Assembly: GCA_009760855.2 (NCBI GenBank)
Contig: WPIO01000012.1
Span: forward strand, 532,501-596,500
Direction: 5' to 3'
Length of the DNA: 64,000 nucleotides
Source: Cristatella mucedo
Taxonomy: Eukaryota; Bryozoa; Phylactolaemata; Cristatellidae
Notes under the pieces: model-generated
The model's input: the letters and a program-made list of their open reading frames with translations, nothing else
Database searches by the model: none
What the model was told of the DNA's origin: nothing
Position numbers and translations under genes: made by a program
Part shown: positions 10,986 to 21,364 of the stretch, one piece after another
Numbering within the stretch: the stretch's first letter is position 1
Layout: every line of letters begins with the position of its first letter

Positions 10986-11894
10986 CTAATCGTCTCGAGG
11001 CATTCACGAATCCAAGAATCGTCCGGAGTAGAGGCGTCAATGTCCACACGATAGAAACAGGCTCGTGAAGGCTCGACGATTAGACTTGTAAGTGCAACGC
11101 CAATGCACGCAGGTGCACGCCGCAGTGTAGCGAAAAAGCGGCAGCAACGAAGAAGCGCCCCCTACCGTACCATAAAAAGTCCATATCCATAGCCTAGAGA
11201 AGTCTATTTAACAGCGATGGACGGAGGGCTACGGGCGCTCAGATGGGTAATGACGTTTGATAACTCCTGTAGGGCTCAACGGTTGAGAGCAATGCTCAGC
11301 TCGTACGCCAAGGCCGACTCGCGGAGCACAACTGACAGTCTACTACACGACTTTGGCTTTTAAGCTGACTTGACCATAGATTATCTCGTTAATCAATTAC
11401 TAGGCATCATAATTCAGAAACAGTCAGTAATTAATAATGGCAATGTCATAACCAGATTGATTTAGCGTGTCGCCCTTTCAATTTGCGGTCACCAACTCAC
11501 CCGTAAACACTTGGTAAAGTTCCGCTTTACAAAGCTGTTTGCGTGCGCTCTTACGGCTGCACTGAAAATAGACTGATCTGAGCTGTTTTAACTATATACG
11601 CATTCATTGTATCTCGTAGTGAAGAAGTTTCATTCTTTCATTGCCATTGTATATCCTCTGCACATTTCTAATCACCCGAACTTTCATTCTACAAATTTGT
11701 ACAATTTACTTTAGTGATGCATTGTTATTTTGCTTACTCGCAAACTCCTTCTATCGATTTAATTATCCATCATCGACCGTATTTCAGGTCCCCTACCACG
11801 CCCTCTACCTGGCCGCCGAAATCCGTCCGGCGCCGGACCAAGGCAAGTACCCTACTAAGGGTTGCGGTGTGCTCGTGTCGATCGTTGTCGAGTG
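10986..11894. other. No recognisable gene
   Basis: No feature family recognised. The frame at 11641-11922 has no homology that I can name. Confidence 0.4.
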
Positions 11895-13905
11895 GGCATT
11901 AAGCCTCCGCGAAGTTGGCTGAGCCCGAGCCGGAAAGAAAATCGAGAGAAAAATAGTAAGTTTAAACGGCCAGACAACTCAATCCACCATCGATGCACTC
12001 AGCGGGCGCGTACGTTGGACCAAGCGTTAAGCACGAAGAGCGCTTGGTAACGGGAGACGGCCGATTACTGCTCATTGGGCCTCGCAGAAGTAGGCTGGCG
12101 CGAACGCGGCAAACCATGCAGTTACGTAACGCTCCAGTGGCGTCAGGAAACTCTCCAAGGCCCTGGTTGGTAGCTAATCCACGACTTTGGCTTCGCGCCC
12201 AGACCGGTCAATGTTTTTCCCGAGTAAGAAAGAGGGGTTCACCAACTGCACGCGCGAAGTCCTACGCCCGAGGACGAGGTCCGTCTTTACACGACGGATG
12301 AGTGCTCGGGATCGCGGGACGAAGTCAAGACCGGACGTCTGGCGATTCTGAGTTCCGAACGTGCTGAGTATGCTCGGTTCACTTCCGAGAGGGACAGAGT
12401 TGTTCTCCCGACTATGAGGGTACCCGTGCACCGACGGCCTTTCACTGCGTTTATCCATCACATCATTGCACTGCGTACTCGTGCGCCTGAAAAACCGATT
12501 TATATTACATGAAATGCAGTACACAAGCGAAGTCCAACCGGTAGACCCGTTTACAAGGAATATTTCCAGAAGAGCGAAATCGTTCGGATTTCATCCCGTC
12601 TGCCGGCCACGGCGACTTATAGAGGTGCTCGTACCCGACGCTACAGTTGTGACCTGTAGCAGAGGCAGGCGCGCTTTTTTAACGATATCCCAATCAACCA
12701 ACAGTGGGTGAATTGTGCGGTGCCCGATAAAGGGTACCCTGTACACATCTCTCGGGCCTACGCGTGAGGTCTGTGTACGTTAAGCACTACCGCTGCACAC
12801 ATGGTCGACCCCGGAAAGCGCGAATCTCGCGAGTATAAAAAAATAAAAAAATATAATTCATTTGTATAGCTCCCCAAGAGAACTAAATCTCTATTCAGGC
12901 TCTTCGCATATGCCTCAGGGCTTGAGCCCACGGCCTCAGCCAAACCTTAGTCGGGGCGAGCACCTTAACCGCTGGACCAACCCAGCAGGCTCCACTTTGT
13001 CGTTTGTTGACCACACTGCCGAAGAATTGCCGCTTTTAAATGTCCCAGTACTCAAATTGATCTATTAGGCGTCTCCCGTCGTACCTATGCCCAAATTCTG
13101 CTCTCATTCATGTCTAAACCGCTTTCGATCGCGGTAGTCTCTCCTTCGCCGCCCTTGGAGTTACTGCTAATCATTGATCTTACTATCAAGAGAACCCGTC
13201 TCAGCCCTCACATTAGAAATGTAGCTATTGTTTCAACGCTTTTTATTTCCGGCCTGAGCACTGTATCGTTCAGCGTATCGTTTGATCTTCTAGGCACTTT
13301 ACACATTCTAGAAAAGAATCGGGTCAATTGGTTAGTGATCGCATGCACAATTTAAGTGTATGCATGCACGTAAAAGATAATTCACACTTTTTAATTTCTT
13401 TTTAAATTACTTTTAGTTGGGGGATGTTGTCATTTCAGTCGTTACTGGGTTCCGTGCTTTGGGAGCATTGGAACTGAAAGCTCGATCTCCAAGGTATCTG
13501 ATTTGAGTTCGTTAAAGGTAAAACCAAACGACTAGAGTGAGAAGAGCTGGTGGTATAATGGCAAGCCCGCTTAGGAAGCCTGCCATATTGGTTGTTTGTG
13601 GAGGATCTAGTTAAGTCGGTTAGACGAGGTGTAGTGTGGAAATTGCGAAATTTTACGGCATAAAAGCCGAGCTTCCGAGTTTTTTGCGAAATTTAGGCTT
13701 CTTATTGCACAGGCAGGAGGACCTGCAACGACTGAGTTACAGACTTCTAGATTGGACGTTGAGGATGCCGGGCCGAGCTTGGCTGAGGCATCCTTATCTA
13801 AGCCAGGCCGAATATTGGCAGTGCTACGTAGCTGAAGATAGGCAGAAGCTGAGAGGGACATCTAGCTCAATTTTATTTTATAATAAGATATGTATATTTA
13901 CAGGG
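11895..13905 (+). repeat. Repeat pair 2, copy 1
   Basis: About 2 kb recurring at 53499-55560 in the same orientation with high similarity (for example around 12270-12720 and 13000-13320). Copy 1 has a SINE-A insertion at 12836-12995 that copy 2 lacks, and copy 2 has a SINE-B insertion at 53630-53805 that copy 1 lacks, so both insertions came after the duplication. The left boundary coincides with the end of virus-like element 2 in the other copy. Confidence 0.8.
12836..12995 (-). repeat. SINE-A insertion
   Basis: Reverse-orientation SINE-A: tail at AATATAATTCATTTGTATAG, B box at GGCTTGAGCCCACGGCC, A-box region at GCGAGCACCTTAACCGCTGG. The other copy of the repeat unit reads straight through from GTGAGTA to GGCTCCACTTTG (54609-54626), giving the empty site. 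An A-rich run (TAAAAAAATAAAAAAATA) borders the tail. Confidence 0.85.
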
Positions 13906-14125
13906 ATCCACTAAATGCATTCATAAATAGGTGCATTTTTAATTTCTTTTTAGATGTGGCAAAGTCAAGGGACATCGTGACGGAAGTCTAGAGTTGGTTG
14001 CAGGCTTTGGGAGCATACGAACTAAAGGCTTGGTTAACAAAGGATTTAAGATTTGTGCGAGGTATAGATAAACAGATTCCGAAAAGCAGGTGGTACGATG
14101 CTTAGCCTGGTGCGGCAGTAGAGTG
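13420..14125 (-). mobile_element. Antisense LINE fragments
   Basis: Two pieces of L2/CR1-like RT in antisense. GGCTTTGGGAGCATACGAAC, then GATTTAAGATTTGTGCGAGG (about 14004-14063) match 58013-58065. The minus frame at 13607-13861 contains RSTANIRPGLDKDASAKL, the block that precedes the LDYCN motif in these ORFs. The first piece belongs to repeat pair 2; the second lies beyond its end at about 13905. Confidence 0.7.
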
Positions 14126-14763
14126 GGGCAATAAGCTGCATTGCAGTGATGACAGCAAATCTAAAAAGCAACTCAGTGCAAGGTTTGAGCAGCAAGCTAG
14201 TTGCTTTATGCAGGGCTCAGGCTCAAGTATCCTCTTTCCCATTGCAGTGGTCCAAGTAAGTACGAGTGACTAAAGTAATTCGTAATGTTAAACCGGAGCT
14301 CCAAATGCTTGGACTAATCAAATACAGCCACTCAAAACACACTCGGTTAAGTGTGAACCTATCAAAGACCCAATGGTCATACAAAATGATGACATTTTTA
14401 AATTATAATAAGCAGTGACTTGGCTATAACCTCTTCTAAAGAGTCTCAAATCTGGCATAATGCCTTAAGAATTTCCTCAATAGTAATTCAGCAGACAGTT
14501 GGAGACCAACAGCTAAGATCCTCGTGTGAATGAGGAAGAACGATTCACCATAGCTATGGCAAAAGATTTGCATCGCAAGGAGTCCTAAAGATTGCAAACA
14601 AAAACATGGAAATCACTCTCTTGCTCTAGGACCAATCATCTAGTGGCACTGCGAGCTTAAGAAGCTGGTAGATAGGCCAACCGAAGGGAAACCTCATAGA
14701 ACGAGTTCGTGTCAAATCAAAATCGGAAAGTGGTATACAATCTGAGCGAGTACTCACTTTTAC
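14126..14763. other. Downstream flank of exchanger gene
   Basis: If the exchanger continues past its last recognised exon, its cytosolic C-terminal exon(s) should lie in or beyond this stretch on the minus strand. I could not recognise them; that tail is poorly conserved in the family. Confidence 0.35.
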
Positions 14764-15232
14764 TTGAGCCAGTGAAACATGTTTATTGTGAGGCCTCTGC
14801 AAATGACCACGGTGAAGATGACCAGCATCAACGTAGTGCTGAGCATGGTCCGACGCAACAGCGTCGACGTGTTGCGGATGGAGAGGGCATATGCCATAGC
14901 GCCACGCAATCCCGAAAACATCAACATGTGCTGCATGTTCAAGCTGATCCGGTCGCCACGGTGGCGCACGAGATTAATGAAAAACGTCGGGGGATAGACA
15001 CAGACGATTCGCGATGCCAGCATCGCAAACAGTGCTTCGCCGATTAAGTCCGCCCTATAATTATGGCTTTCGAACGTGAAAATGGACAGGCCGATGTAAA
15101 GGAAGACAAAGTGCTCCGCGAGGAAGTTGAGAAGCTTGAACAGACTTTTAGTAGAGTGTTTTGCTTCGTCCGACAGGTTATTGAATGTGTAGTTCACTTG
15201 AAAGACTCCACAAAACAGGACTTCGACGATGC
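14764..15232 (-). CDS. SLC9A6/7/9: Exchanger exon, C-terminal membrane domain
   Basis: Acceptor ATTGTAG. Encodes [19 protein letters not shown] through [18 protein letters not shown] and [13 protein letters not shown] to INMFHWL. The 3' end is either donor TCAA|GTAAAA at 14764 or, if unspliced, a TAA one codon later that would leave the protein without a cytosolic tail. Splicing is more likely because the family always has a tail. Confidence 0.9.
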
Positions 15233-18033
15233 CTACAATTACAGCTCAAGTCTTACTTTGAGGGCCACGTGGGTTGAACAACTGGAAAGCATGACATGCA
15301 CGAAACTGAGTATTTATGGCACTTTTCAAATATTATAAAAAATCACTATACCAGTGTCGGCATTATCCGATATGCAGTAAGCCGGTGCTTCAGATCGGCA
15401 GTGACAGCCTTACTACTTACTACTGAGATTCAATGCCTCCCCGATTAGGTAAGTCATATAAGACATCATAATGAACCATGCCGACTCCAATAGTGGATGC
15501 TCCTCGATGCGAGTGAACTTGGTTAGCATAGCATTGATGCAGCCGACAAGAAGGTCAATGAGGAATGACCCGACTAGAGTTAGGATGAAAAAGCCCACAG
15601 AAAGGCCGATTGCAAGGCCGTTGTCATCGTATGAGCCATATTTGAACGCGGAGCTGCAACAATGCAATTGAAGTGCGGTTTCATCACGAGCTGATGATTG
15701 GCTGCTTCGGCACTGAGGCAAGGGACTGCTCTGACCACATAATGCACGCAGCACCTACTCCAACAAAACGATGGCAACGGCATCGTTCAGTACGCTTTCA
15801 CCGAAGATAATTGCATAGAGGTCGACGTCTACATTGAGCCCGGCAAAAATCGCCAAGATAGTCACAGTAGAACAAAATAATGCGCCATAGGACCGAAGAC
15901 CACACACACTCAGATAGTCAGCCGGCTTGGCTGCTGGCATGGCACATCCCTTTCAGTCGGTCCGAGGGAGGGTGTTGCAGCAAGTAATAGGGATATCAGT
16001 GCCCACGGCACTGAAGTGAGAACTGTGGTGCCCATACATGTGACTGACTAGAGCAAACACATGATGAGTAAATTCCCGAGCATCTCACTAACAAACAAAA
16101 GAAAGTCGCCATGGGTTTGATCGGGCTGCCTTGTCTGCTACATCGGAAAACCACTGTTCAGTGAAACAGCACAAAGCATTAAAACAGGACAAGTTAGCAG
16201 TGAATGAAGGAGAGAGCAGGCCCTAATATATGTGCCAGTGAGGCAACAATCGCTAAAACCCCCATCACACTCACACCATCCACGTGCTGGCACACACTAG
16301 GACACTTGAGTGCACAAAAGCAGCCTGGCCCACCATGGAAAAGCTTCAACAGCAGCAATAAGTTTCTCAGGAATTTTTGGCCTACATTTGATAACAATTC
16401 CGATTGGTCAGGATAAACCAGTACAAGTCAAGCAGTGTACCTCAGCACAGGGGCAGCCAAGTTCAGGTCCAAGATACAGCCGACGTCTAAAATGTCACGG
16501 TAAGGAGACTTAAGACAGCGTGACGCAAGAGATCAGAAAAGGATCATATCAGAGAAGACCGAAGGGTTTCGAGCTAACAAGTGGCTTTGAGCTAGGCTAA
16601 GGGCAGCTTATAGTTACCTTACAAGTAGAGAGGCTCTATTCTTTTCATTGTATTCTCTTACTCGAGCTTCAGGCACAGCAGAAGCATAGGTTCAGAGCCT
16701 CTGACAATTGGAGATCAATAGGGCAGAGGTAATGGTTCTGACTATAGGTGGCTCAAGGAGGGCCAACATTTAATTCGATGTACCAGGTCAATATACAACC
16801 GAAGCACGGAGCTAATTAAAAAGTGCACGTAATTGTCCAATGTAGGTGTAACTGTCCGAAAAAGCAGCTAAACTCCGGAAGGCGAGACAGTATCCAGTCA
16901 AATGGGAAGTCAACACAGATTGAGAGTGTAGGCTTTCTACCGACAGCAGAGCAAACATATTACAAGTTACCTGCCAAACATGAACGTATGACCCAGGAAG
17001 CCGGCCACGATCTGCTGAGTATTATGCTCACTGTACAAATGAAGCAGCATTCGAATAGCAGGGTTTCAGCTAGGTAGTCAGCGCTATCCTACCGACATAC
17101 CAGGATCTGTTGCTGAGAGGATAGAGCCATAGCCAAGCAGCTCGACGAAGATAAACGCCTGCATGTCGGCAGTCATAACACGTTTAAGTCCATACAGAAT
17201 GCCCCTGCAATTCAACCACACAAAGCATAAGTTTATCGGCTTGCACACACTGAGTTCAAGTGAGAAGGGTAGCAGTGGAAAAAGCTGCTGCTAAAGCTCA
17301 CACTGAACTAGGAAAAGAGCAATTGCTGAGTAAGAGACTACAGTTGAAAATAGAGCCTCTCTACTCGTAAAGTCACCTACCGCAGTCACTAGAAGCTGCC
17401 CTTAGTCTGAATTTTTACACGTGCAGAGGCCACACTACAGAGAAGATCGTTTTAAGCCTGAAGTTTACACTAGAAGGTGGGAAATTTGGCATCGAATTTA
17501 CCAAATATATGCAGGTCTTTCGATGGGCGGATGGGGCTCTAACCACCGCAACAGAAGCCGACTTCTGGTTAGTCATCATGATAAATGGTAGGTATCCAGA
17601 GGCTAAATTTGAAACGCACGTACAAACTAATACGAATAAAACACTGTGAGTAATTTAATGTAAAATTTACCATGTAAAGCCACAACATCTAAGTGGCTAC
17701 AGGTCAAACAGCAATAAATCACCTGTGAGCCAACATACCACGCGTAAGTTTGGCCTGATGGTACAAGGTAGTCAGCTGATACTAGCCACAGAGAGTTGAG
17801 ACAAAATATATAAAAAATTAAGCCACACAGGAGATTCATGATACAAATTAAAAACACACAAACATGATTTCATTACTTAATGTCAGGCAACCCTGCTAAA
17901 GATCAGCCGAGTAATGATGCTACCAGGAGCTTGTCATGGCGAGGACAGCATCTGGAAACACAAGCTGGTGGCCTCTAAAGCAGGAGGAAATCAGCTGCCC
18001 AATGACGCACAAAAAAGAGTAAAAGTGACAGAG

Positions 18034-18112
<79 letters not shown>

Positions 18113-18571
18113 TGTGTGTGTGTGAGAGAGAGACAGAGAAGCTAAGAGACTGATATAGATGAAGAGAAAATAATGCACATATACACACAGACATGCAAAC
18201 ACATTTGCATGCATAGAAGCACAATCAAACATTTAAAATAAACACACACGTGCATACTACAAACCCAACTGAGAGGGAGAGAGAGGGAGAGAAGAGAGGG
18301 AGAGAGAAGAGAGAGTGGAGAGAGAGAGAGAGAGAGAGAGGAGAGATAGTGGGAGAGAGAGAGAGAGAAAGAGGGAGAGAGAGAGAGGGAGAGTGGAGAG
18401 AGACAGAGACATAAGCTGAAAGACAGATAGAGATGGACAAATGGCGAGAAAGAGACTGCATATATACACACAGGCATACACACACCCATTCAAGAAAAAC
18501 AGCAGATAAAGAAAATGAGAGAAAGAGTGAGAGGTTGAGAGTGTATGCAAGAAGAGAGAGAGAGAGAGAGT

Positions 18572-18609
<38 letters not shown>

Positions 18610-20136
18610 AGCCGGTAAAAGCACACTGAAATAACAGCCAAGCAGCATACGAGATGATTCTCTGCTCTTATCGATGGTCAGACTAATGTAGCACAAGCAT
18701 ACCCGATGACATGTGCTGTCAAGGCTGTGCCAATGAATGCATATGTCAATATGGCACCCAGATTTCTGAAGAAGTGGCGGTGTAGACACCGAGGAAAATG
18801 AGCAGGCATGTACCATACATTTTGATACAAAACTTAACAAAAAGGCAGACATTATATTTAAGCAACACAGGCAAGCAGGTACTGGCAGGATGAGTGACAA
18901 CTTGACGACAACAATCCAGTGGGGCAACATGCATCCCCACTTTTTGCCAATTTATTGAACGAAACCGGTTCATAGGCTGCTTCAGTGGATAGGCTGCTGA
19001 GACCTAGGTAAGATTACACAGATGTTGCTCCTGCATCAGAGCACCAGCATGGCTAACGAATAGGGACATACAGATTGTCTTTTAAAGTCTTCGATGGAGC
19101 CATTATCTGTTCAGAGCAAGAGGAAGGATGGGATCAAAACAAGGATATAGTATTTGAGGTATTAGGCATCTGTTAACAAAGTGCATGTGGCCAAGCCAAA
19201 CAACCTCTTCTGCAGACTAGGCAAGCATAGTAAAGTGTTTGCGGCCAAGCTGTTGCCTGTGAAGCCAGCCATGCACTTCTCACTGGCTTCTGCAGCTGCA
19301 GCTCTACAAAATCACCAGTATTCGTTTGCAGGTTCTCGGGCCTCCTGGTGTTTAACTAAGTGCCAAGACATAACAAGTAAGCTAGTGAAAACCACGGAGA
19401 TGAGACTGAAAGTTTCCGCACAGCCTTGACTGGTGACTAAGCAACTTTCATATTGATCCAGCAAATAATCAACACACTTGTGCAATCGAGGCAGTAGCTA
19501 GCAGCTAGAATTCAAGCACTGAGAGTCTAGGCAAATACAAGATTTAGCGTGCTAAAAACAAGCACCCAGGGAAAACAATTGCCGGTACGTGCAGAGCACA
19601 GCGGCTTGAAGGGCAATATCAGTTGGCAAAAGAGTCGCCAGCCAGCCAGCCAGCCACGACTTACTCGTTTCATACTGTAGCCAGCATTGAACATTATGGG
19701 AGGAAGTAGCGCATAGAAGAATATCTCCGGGTCAAAGGTCACCTGCAAGTGAACCGGCAGCACAGGAAACCGTAAACAGTCGCATATGCAAGCAGGCTTC
19801 CTTCAGCAATCAGCAATCGGCTGCTGCAGTCGCAGTGCTTCCCCAAGCCTGTTGCTTTGCAGCCGTTTGCAGGCAGCACGCACCCGTTGTTTGATGCTGG
19901 CCTGTGTCACCTCTGATCTGGACAGTGCCATAGCAAACGTGTACTGATAGTAAGCACTGCTGTTCGGAGTTCCTCCGACAGTCTGCAGCACGAGATTGTC
20001 CTAATTGTTCTCATATCCGTAGCTGCTATTGGCCGGCAGACGGACTCGTCACGTCCTCGCTTGGCACTCGTCAGGTCCTCGCTTGGTAGGTCGAGAGTGC
20101 CCTTGGTGAACTCAATTATCGCTCCGACTATGAGAC
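14764..20136 (-). CDS. SLC9A6/7/9: Organellar Na+/H+ exchanger (NHE6/7/9 type), 8 exons
   Basis: A multi-exon homologue of the endosomal/Golgi sodium-proton exchangers SLC9A6, A7 and A9, membrane proteins that move protons out of endosomal lumens in exchange for Na+ or K+. Exons in transcript order: about 20046-20136, 19911-20000, 19665-19742, 18703-18779, 17101-17204, 15759-15864, 15421-15653, 14764-15232. The last seven give one open frame of 385 codons, and every junction phase agrees. Diagnostic stretches: [53 protein letters not shown] (transport core), [37 protein letters not shown] and [13 protein letters not shown]. Two introns end in TG and AC instead of AG. The first exon (TM1 and start codon) and the C-terminal tail were not found. 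The upstream virus-like element may lie in an intron. Confidence 0.9.
15421..15653 (-). CDS. SLC9A6/7/9: Exchanger exon, middle membrane segments
   Basis: Acceptor GTTGCAG, donor AGTA|GTAAGT, 233 bases. Encodes a loop ([12 protein letters not shown]) followed by a hydrophobic segment and [19 protein letters not shown], matching the ALVTKFTKL-type block of NHE6/7/9. Confidence 0.9.
15759..15864 (-). CDS. SLC9A6/7/9: Exchanger exon, FGESVLND core
   Basis: A 106-base exon reading [18 protein letters not shown], then [17 protein letters not shown], the transport core with the conserved Glu-Asn-Asp residues. Donor GA|GTAGGT. The upstream boundary is set by the previous exon ending at SATDP plus one base, so this exon must start TG ACT ATC; the intron then ends in CTACTG, TG instead of AG. 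Confidence 0.88.
17101..17204 (-). CDS. SLC9A6/7/9: Exchanger exon ending at SATDP
   Basis: Acceptor AATTGCAG, donor CCTG|GTATGT, 104 bases. Reads [17 protein letters not shown], then [15 protein letters not shown]. The first base completes the glycine codon begun in the previous exon. Confidence 0.88.
18036..18124. repeat. (GA)37 then (TG)7 microsatellite
   Basis: Uninterrupted GA dinucleotides from 18036 to 18110, passing into TG dinucleotides to about 18124. It lies in an exchanger intron. The long open frames over it are an artefact of the repeat. Confidence 0.95.
18269..18606. repeat. GA-rich interrupted purine tract
   Basis: Mostly GAGAGA/GGGAGA purine tract in three blocks (18269-18403, 18427-18455, 18557-18606) separated by CA-rich spacers such as ATATACACACAGGCATACAC. 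Same intron as the previous repeat; the spacer motif ATATACACACAG recurs at 18180 and 18460, suggesting tandem duplication of a larger unit. Confidence 0.85.
18703..18779 (-). CDS. SLC9A6/7/9: Exchanger exon, RHFFRNLG block
   Basis: Seventy-seven bases encoding [18 protein letters not shown] and then ALTAHVIG, ending at donor CGG|GTATGC. The upstream exon ends in phase 0 at MKR, and this exon must begin at CGC CAC to keep frame and homology. The intron there ends CTCGGTGTCTACAC, that is AC instead of AG. Confidence 0.88.
19665..19742 (-). CDS. SLC9A6/7/9: Exchanger exon, VTFDPEIFF block
   Basis: Acceptor TTGCAG, donor CGA|GTAAGT, 78 bases in phase 0. Encodes [18 protein letters not shown] then NAGYSMKR, the signature TM3 region with the LLPPI motif associated with inhibitor and ion binding. 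Confidence 0.9.
19911..20000 (-). CDS. SLC9A6/7/9: Exchanger exon, TM2-TM3 loop
   Basis: Ninety bases between acceptor TTAG (20001-20004) and donor GAG|GTGACA (19905-19910), phase 0 at both ends. It encodes 30 residues with [10 protein letters not shown], comparable to the luminal loop segment (FFEYTL in human NHE6), with an N-glycosylation sequon NSS. It joins directly to VTFDPE of the next exon. Confidence 0.65.
20046..20136 (-). CDS. SLC9A6/7/9: Exchanger exon, TM2 region
   Basis: Acceptor TTTCAG before position 20136. It reads [20 protein letters not shown], close to the GLIVG TM2 motif of NHE6/7/9. The 3' end is uncertain: donors at 20068 (GA|GTGCCA) or 20046 (GA|GTCCGT) are possible, giving a very short intron before the next exon. 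A near-perfect direct repeat of about 22 bp (units starting at 20044 and 20066) sits at this end and may have arisen by local duplication. Confidence 0.7.
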
Positions 20137-20445
20137 CTGAAATGCGACAATACCAAACATGTGAAGCCTGCCATACCAGATCGGAGCAAGGCAGGGCCGT
20201 GAAGACGGACTAGGGCAATGGGTACCCAGAAACGACTGATGCCTCACCTGAAGAGATGCTTGTAGATATCTACACTAAAAGTTTACTAAATCGCAAAACG
20301 ATTGCTCGGATGAACCTCTAGCCATATGGATGGTCTGCATACAGGAAGCTCATTCTGCAGGCGCCTAGGCATGCTGCTAATAGGCTATTCCATCGCCAGG
20401 CTATCCGGCATTGTCCTATCCTACTTGGCAGTGAGCTCCAGGCTA
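20137..20445. other. Between exchanger exon and element 1
   Basis: No exon or repeat recognised. The missing first exon of the exchanger was sought here on the minus strand without success, so it may lie beyond element 1. Confidence 0.4.
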
Positions 20446-20590
20446 GTAGTAAGTGACTTTTCTCTATTGCACCCTCTTCACCCTCAAAGAGGACCATTTT
20501 TTTATTATTCGATCTCACATTCGCTCGATCTCATTACAAAATGGCCCTTTTTGATTGTAAGTTTGCAATAAGAAAAAGTCCCCAACTACT
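20446..20590. repeat. Terminal unit with inverted arms, element 1
   Basis: Arms GTAGTAAGTGACTTTTCTCT (from 20446) and, inverted, TTGCAATAAGAAAAAGTCCC (ending at 20590, ...AACTACT). The interior (CATTCGCTCGATCTC, ATGGCCCT) matches the interior of the corresponding unit of element 2 at 53317-53498 in reverse complement. The outer end begins AG, as Polinton ends do. Confidence 0.7.
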
Positions 20591-20711
20591 CACCAGTTGC
20601 AGATTCTAGATTTACTATATAATAGTAAAAACAATTATGCAAACTCTAGTTAAACAACTATATGCTATAGTAAAAATCATTAAATTAAATAAAATTTCAT
20701 TACATACATAA

Positions 20712-20933
20712 TTGCAATTGTCATATATTTCTAGAACATTGCTTAGAAGGCAAAGAGAAAAAGCAAGTATTTGGAGAAAACGAGTTCAGAAAATATTTGA
20801 TAATTATTGTATGCGAAGCATTGGTGTACCTACTAAGGTTAAAGAATTAAGTTCTTGCGTTACAAAGTATACCTTTTTAGAAGATAATACATGTTTGCTT
20901 GATAAAATTTATGGAGTTTGTAAGTTTGATTAG
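20712..20933 (+). CDS. Small unassigned protein, element 1
   Basis: A 73-residue frame rich in Lys/Arg with three cysteines in the second half. It may be a remnant of a longer gene, because the region up to 21350 keeps the same AT-rich composition but is interrupted by stops. No counterpart is seen in element 2, where other frames fill this position. Function unknown. Confidence 0.35.
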   Translation: MQLSYISRTLLRRQREKASIWRKRVQKIFDNYCMRSIGVPTKVKELSSCVTKYTFLEDNTCLLDKIYGVCKFD

Positions 20934-20936
20934 ATT

Positions 20937-21360
20937 TTATATTGTGTTGTTACTAAAGCTATTTGTTGGAAAGGAAGTTGAGTAGAAAAACATATTAAGA
21001 AATGTAAAGAAAAAAGAAGTTCTGATATTAGAAAAATGAGTTGGCCTGATAAATAAATATAAGGGGATATTATCAATTAATTCAAAATTACAAAGTGAAG
21101 AATATAGTCGTTGTAACCATAGAAGTAGTGAGTGTTTTGCGATGAGAATGAACATTCTTGGAAGGATAAAGGTGATTATGAGAATGAACATAAAGAATTA
21201 GGTATTCCAGAAATTAAAGTAACATATTATGATTATGATAATGATTATATATCTCTTGGATGTTATTGTATGTTTCCAATGTGTCGCCATAGTTCTTTAT
21301 CTTTTATCTTTATCACCATGTACAACATATGGGTTTTAATTCTAATTAATTAACATAGGA
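20937..21360 (+). pseudogene. Broken unassigned gene region, element 1
   Basis: Short frames (21132-21353 the longest, with a run of Asp/Tyr residues) interrupted by several in-frame stops around 21050-21120. Composition matches the element. I cannot name a family. Confidence 0.3.
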
Positions 21361-21364
21361 CAAC

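Noticed and set aside
15755-15940. Exchanger exon reaching upstream to 15940
   Set aside because: The extra residues (for example [14 protein letters not shown]) superficially resemble the pre-SATDP segment, but the true SATDP exon is at 17101-17204 and the phases fit only a start at 15864.
17975-18930. Many Ser/Leu- and Arg/Glu-repeat frames
   Set aside because: Dinucleotide repeats give open frames in all phases; not genes.
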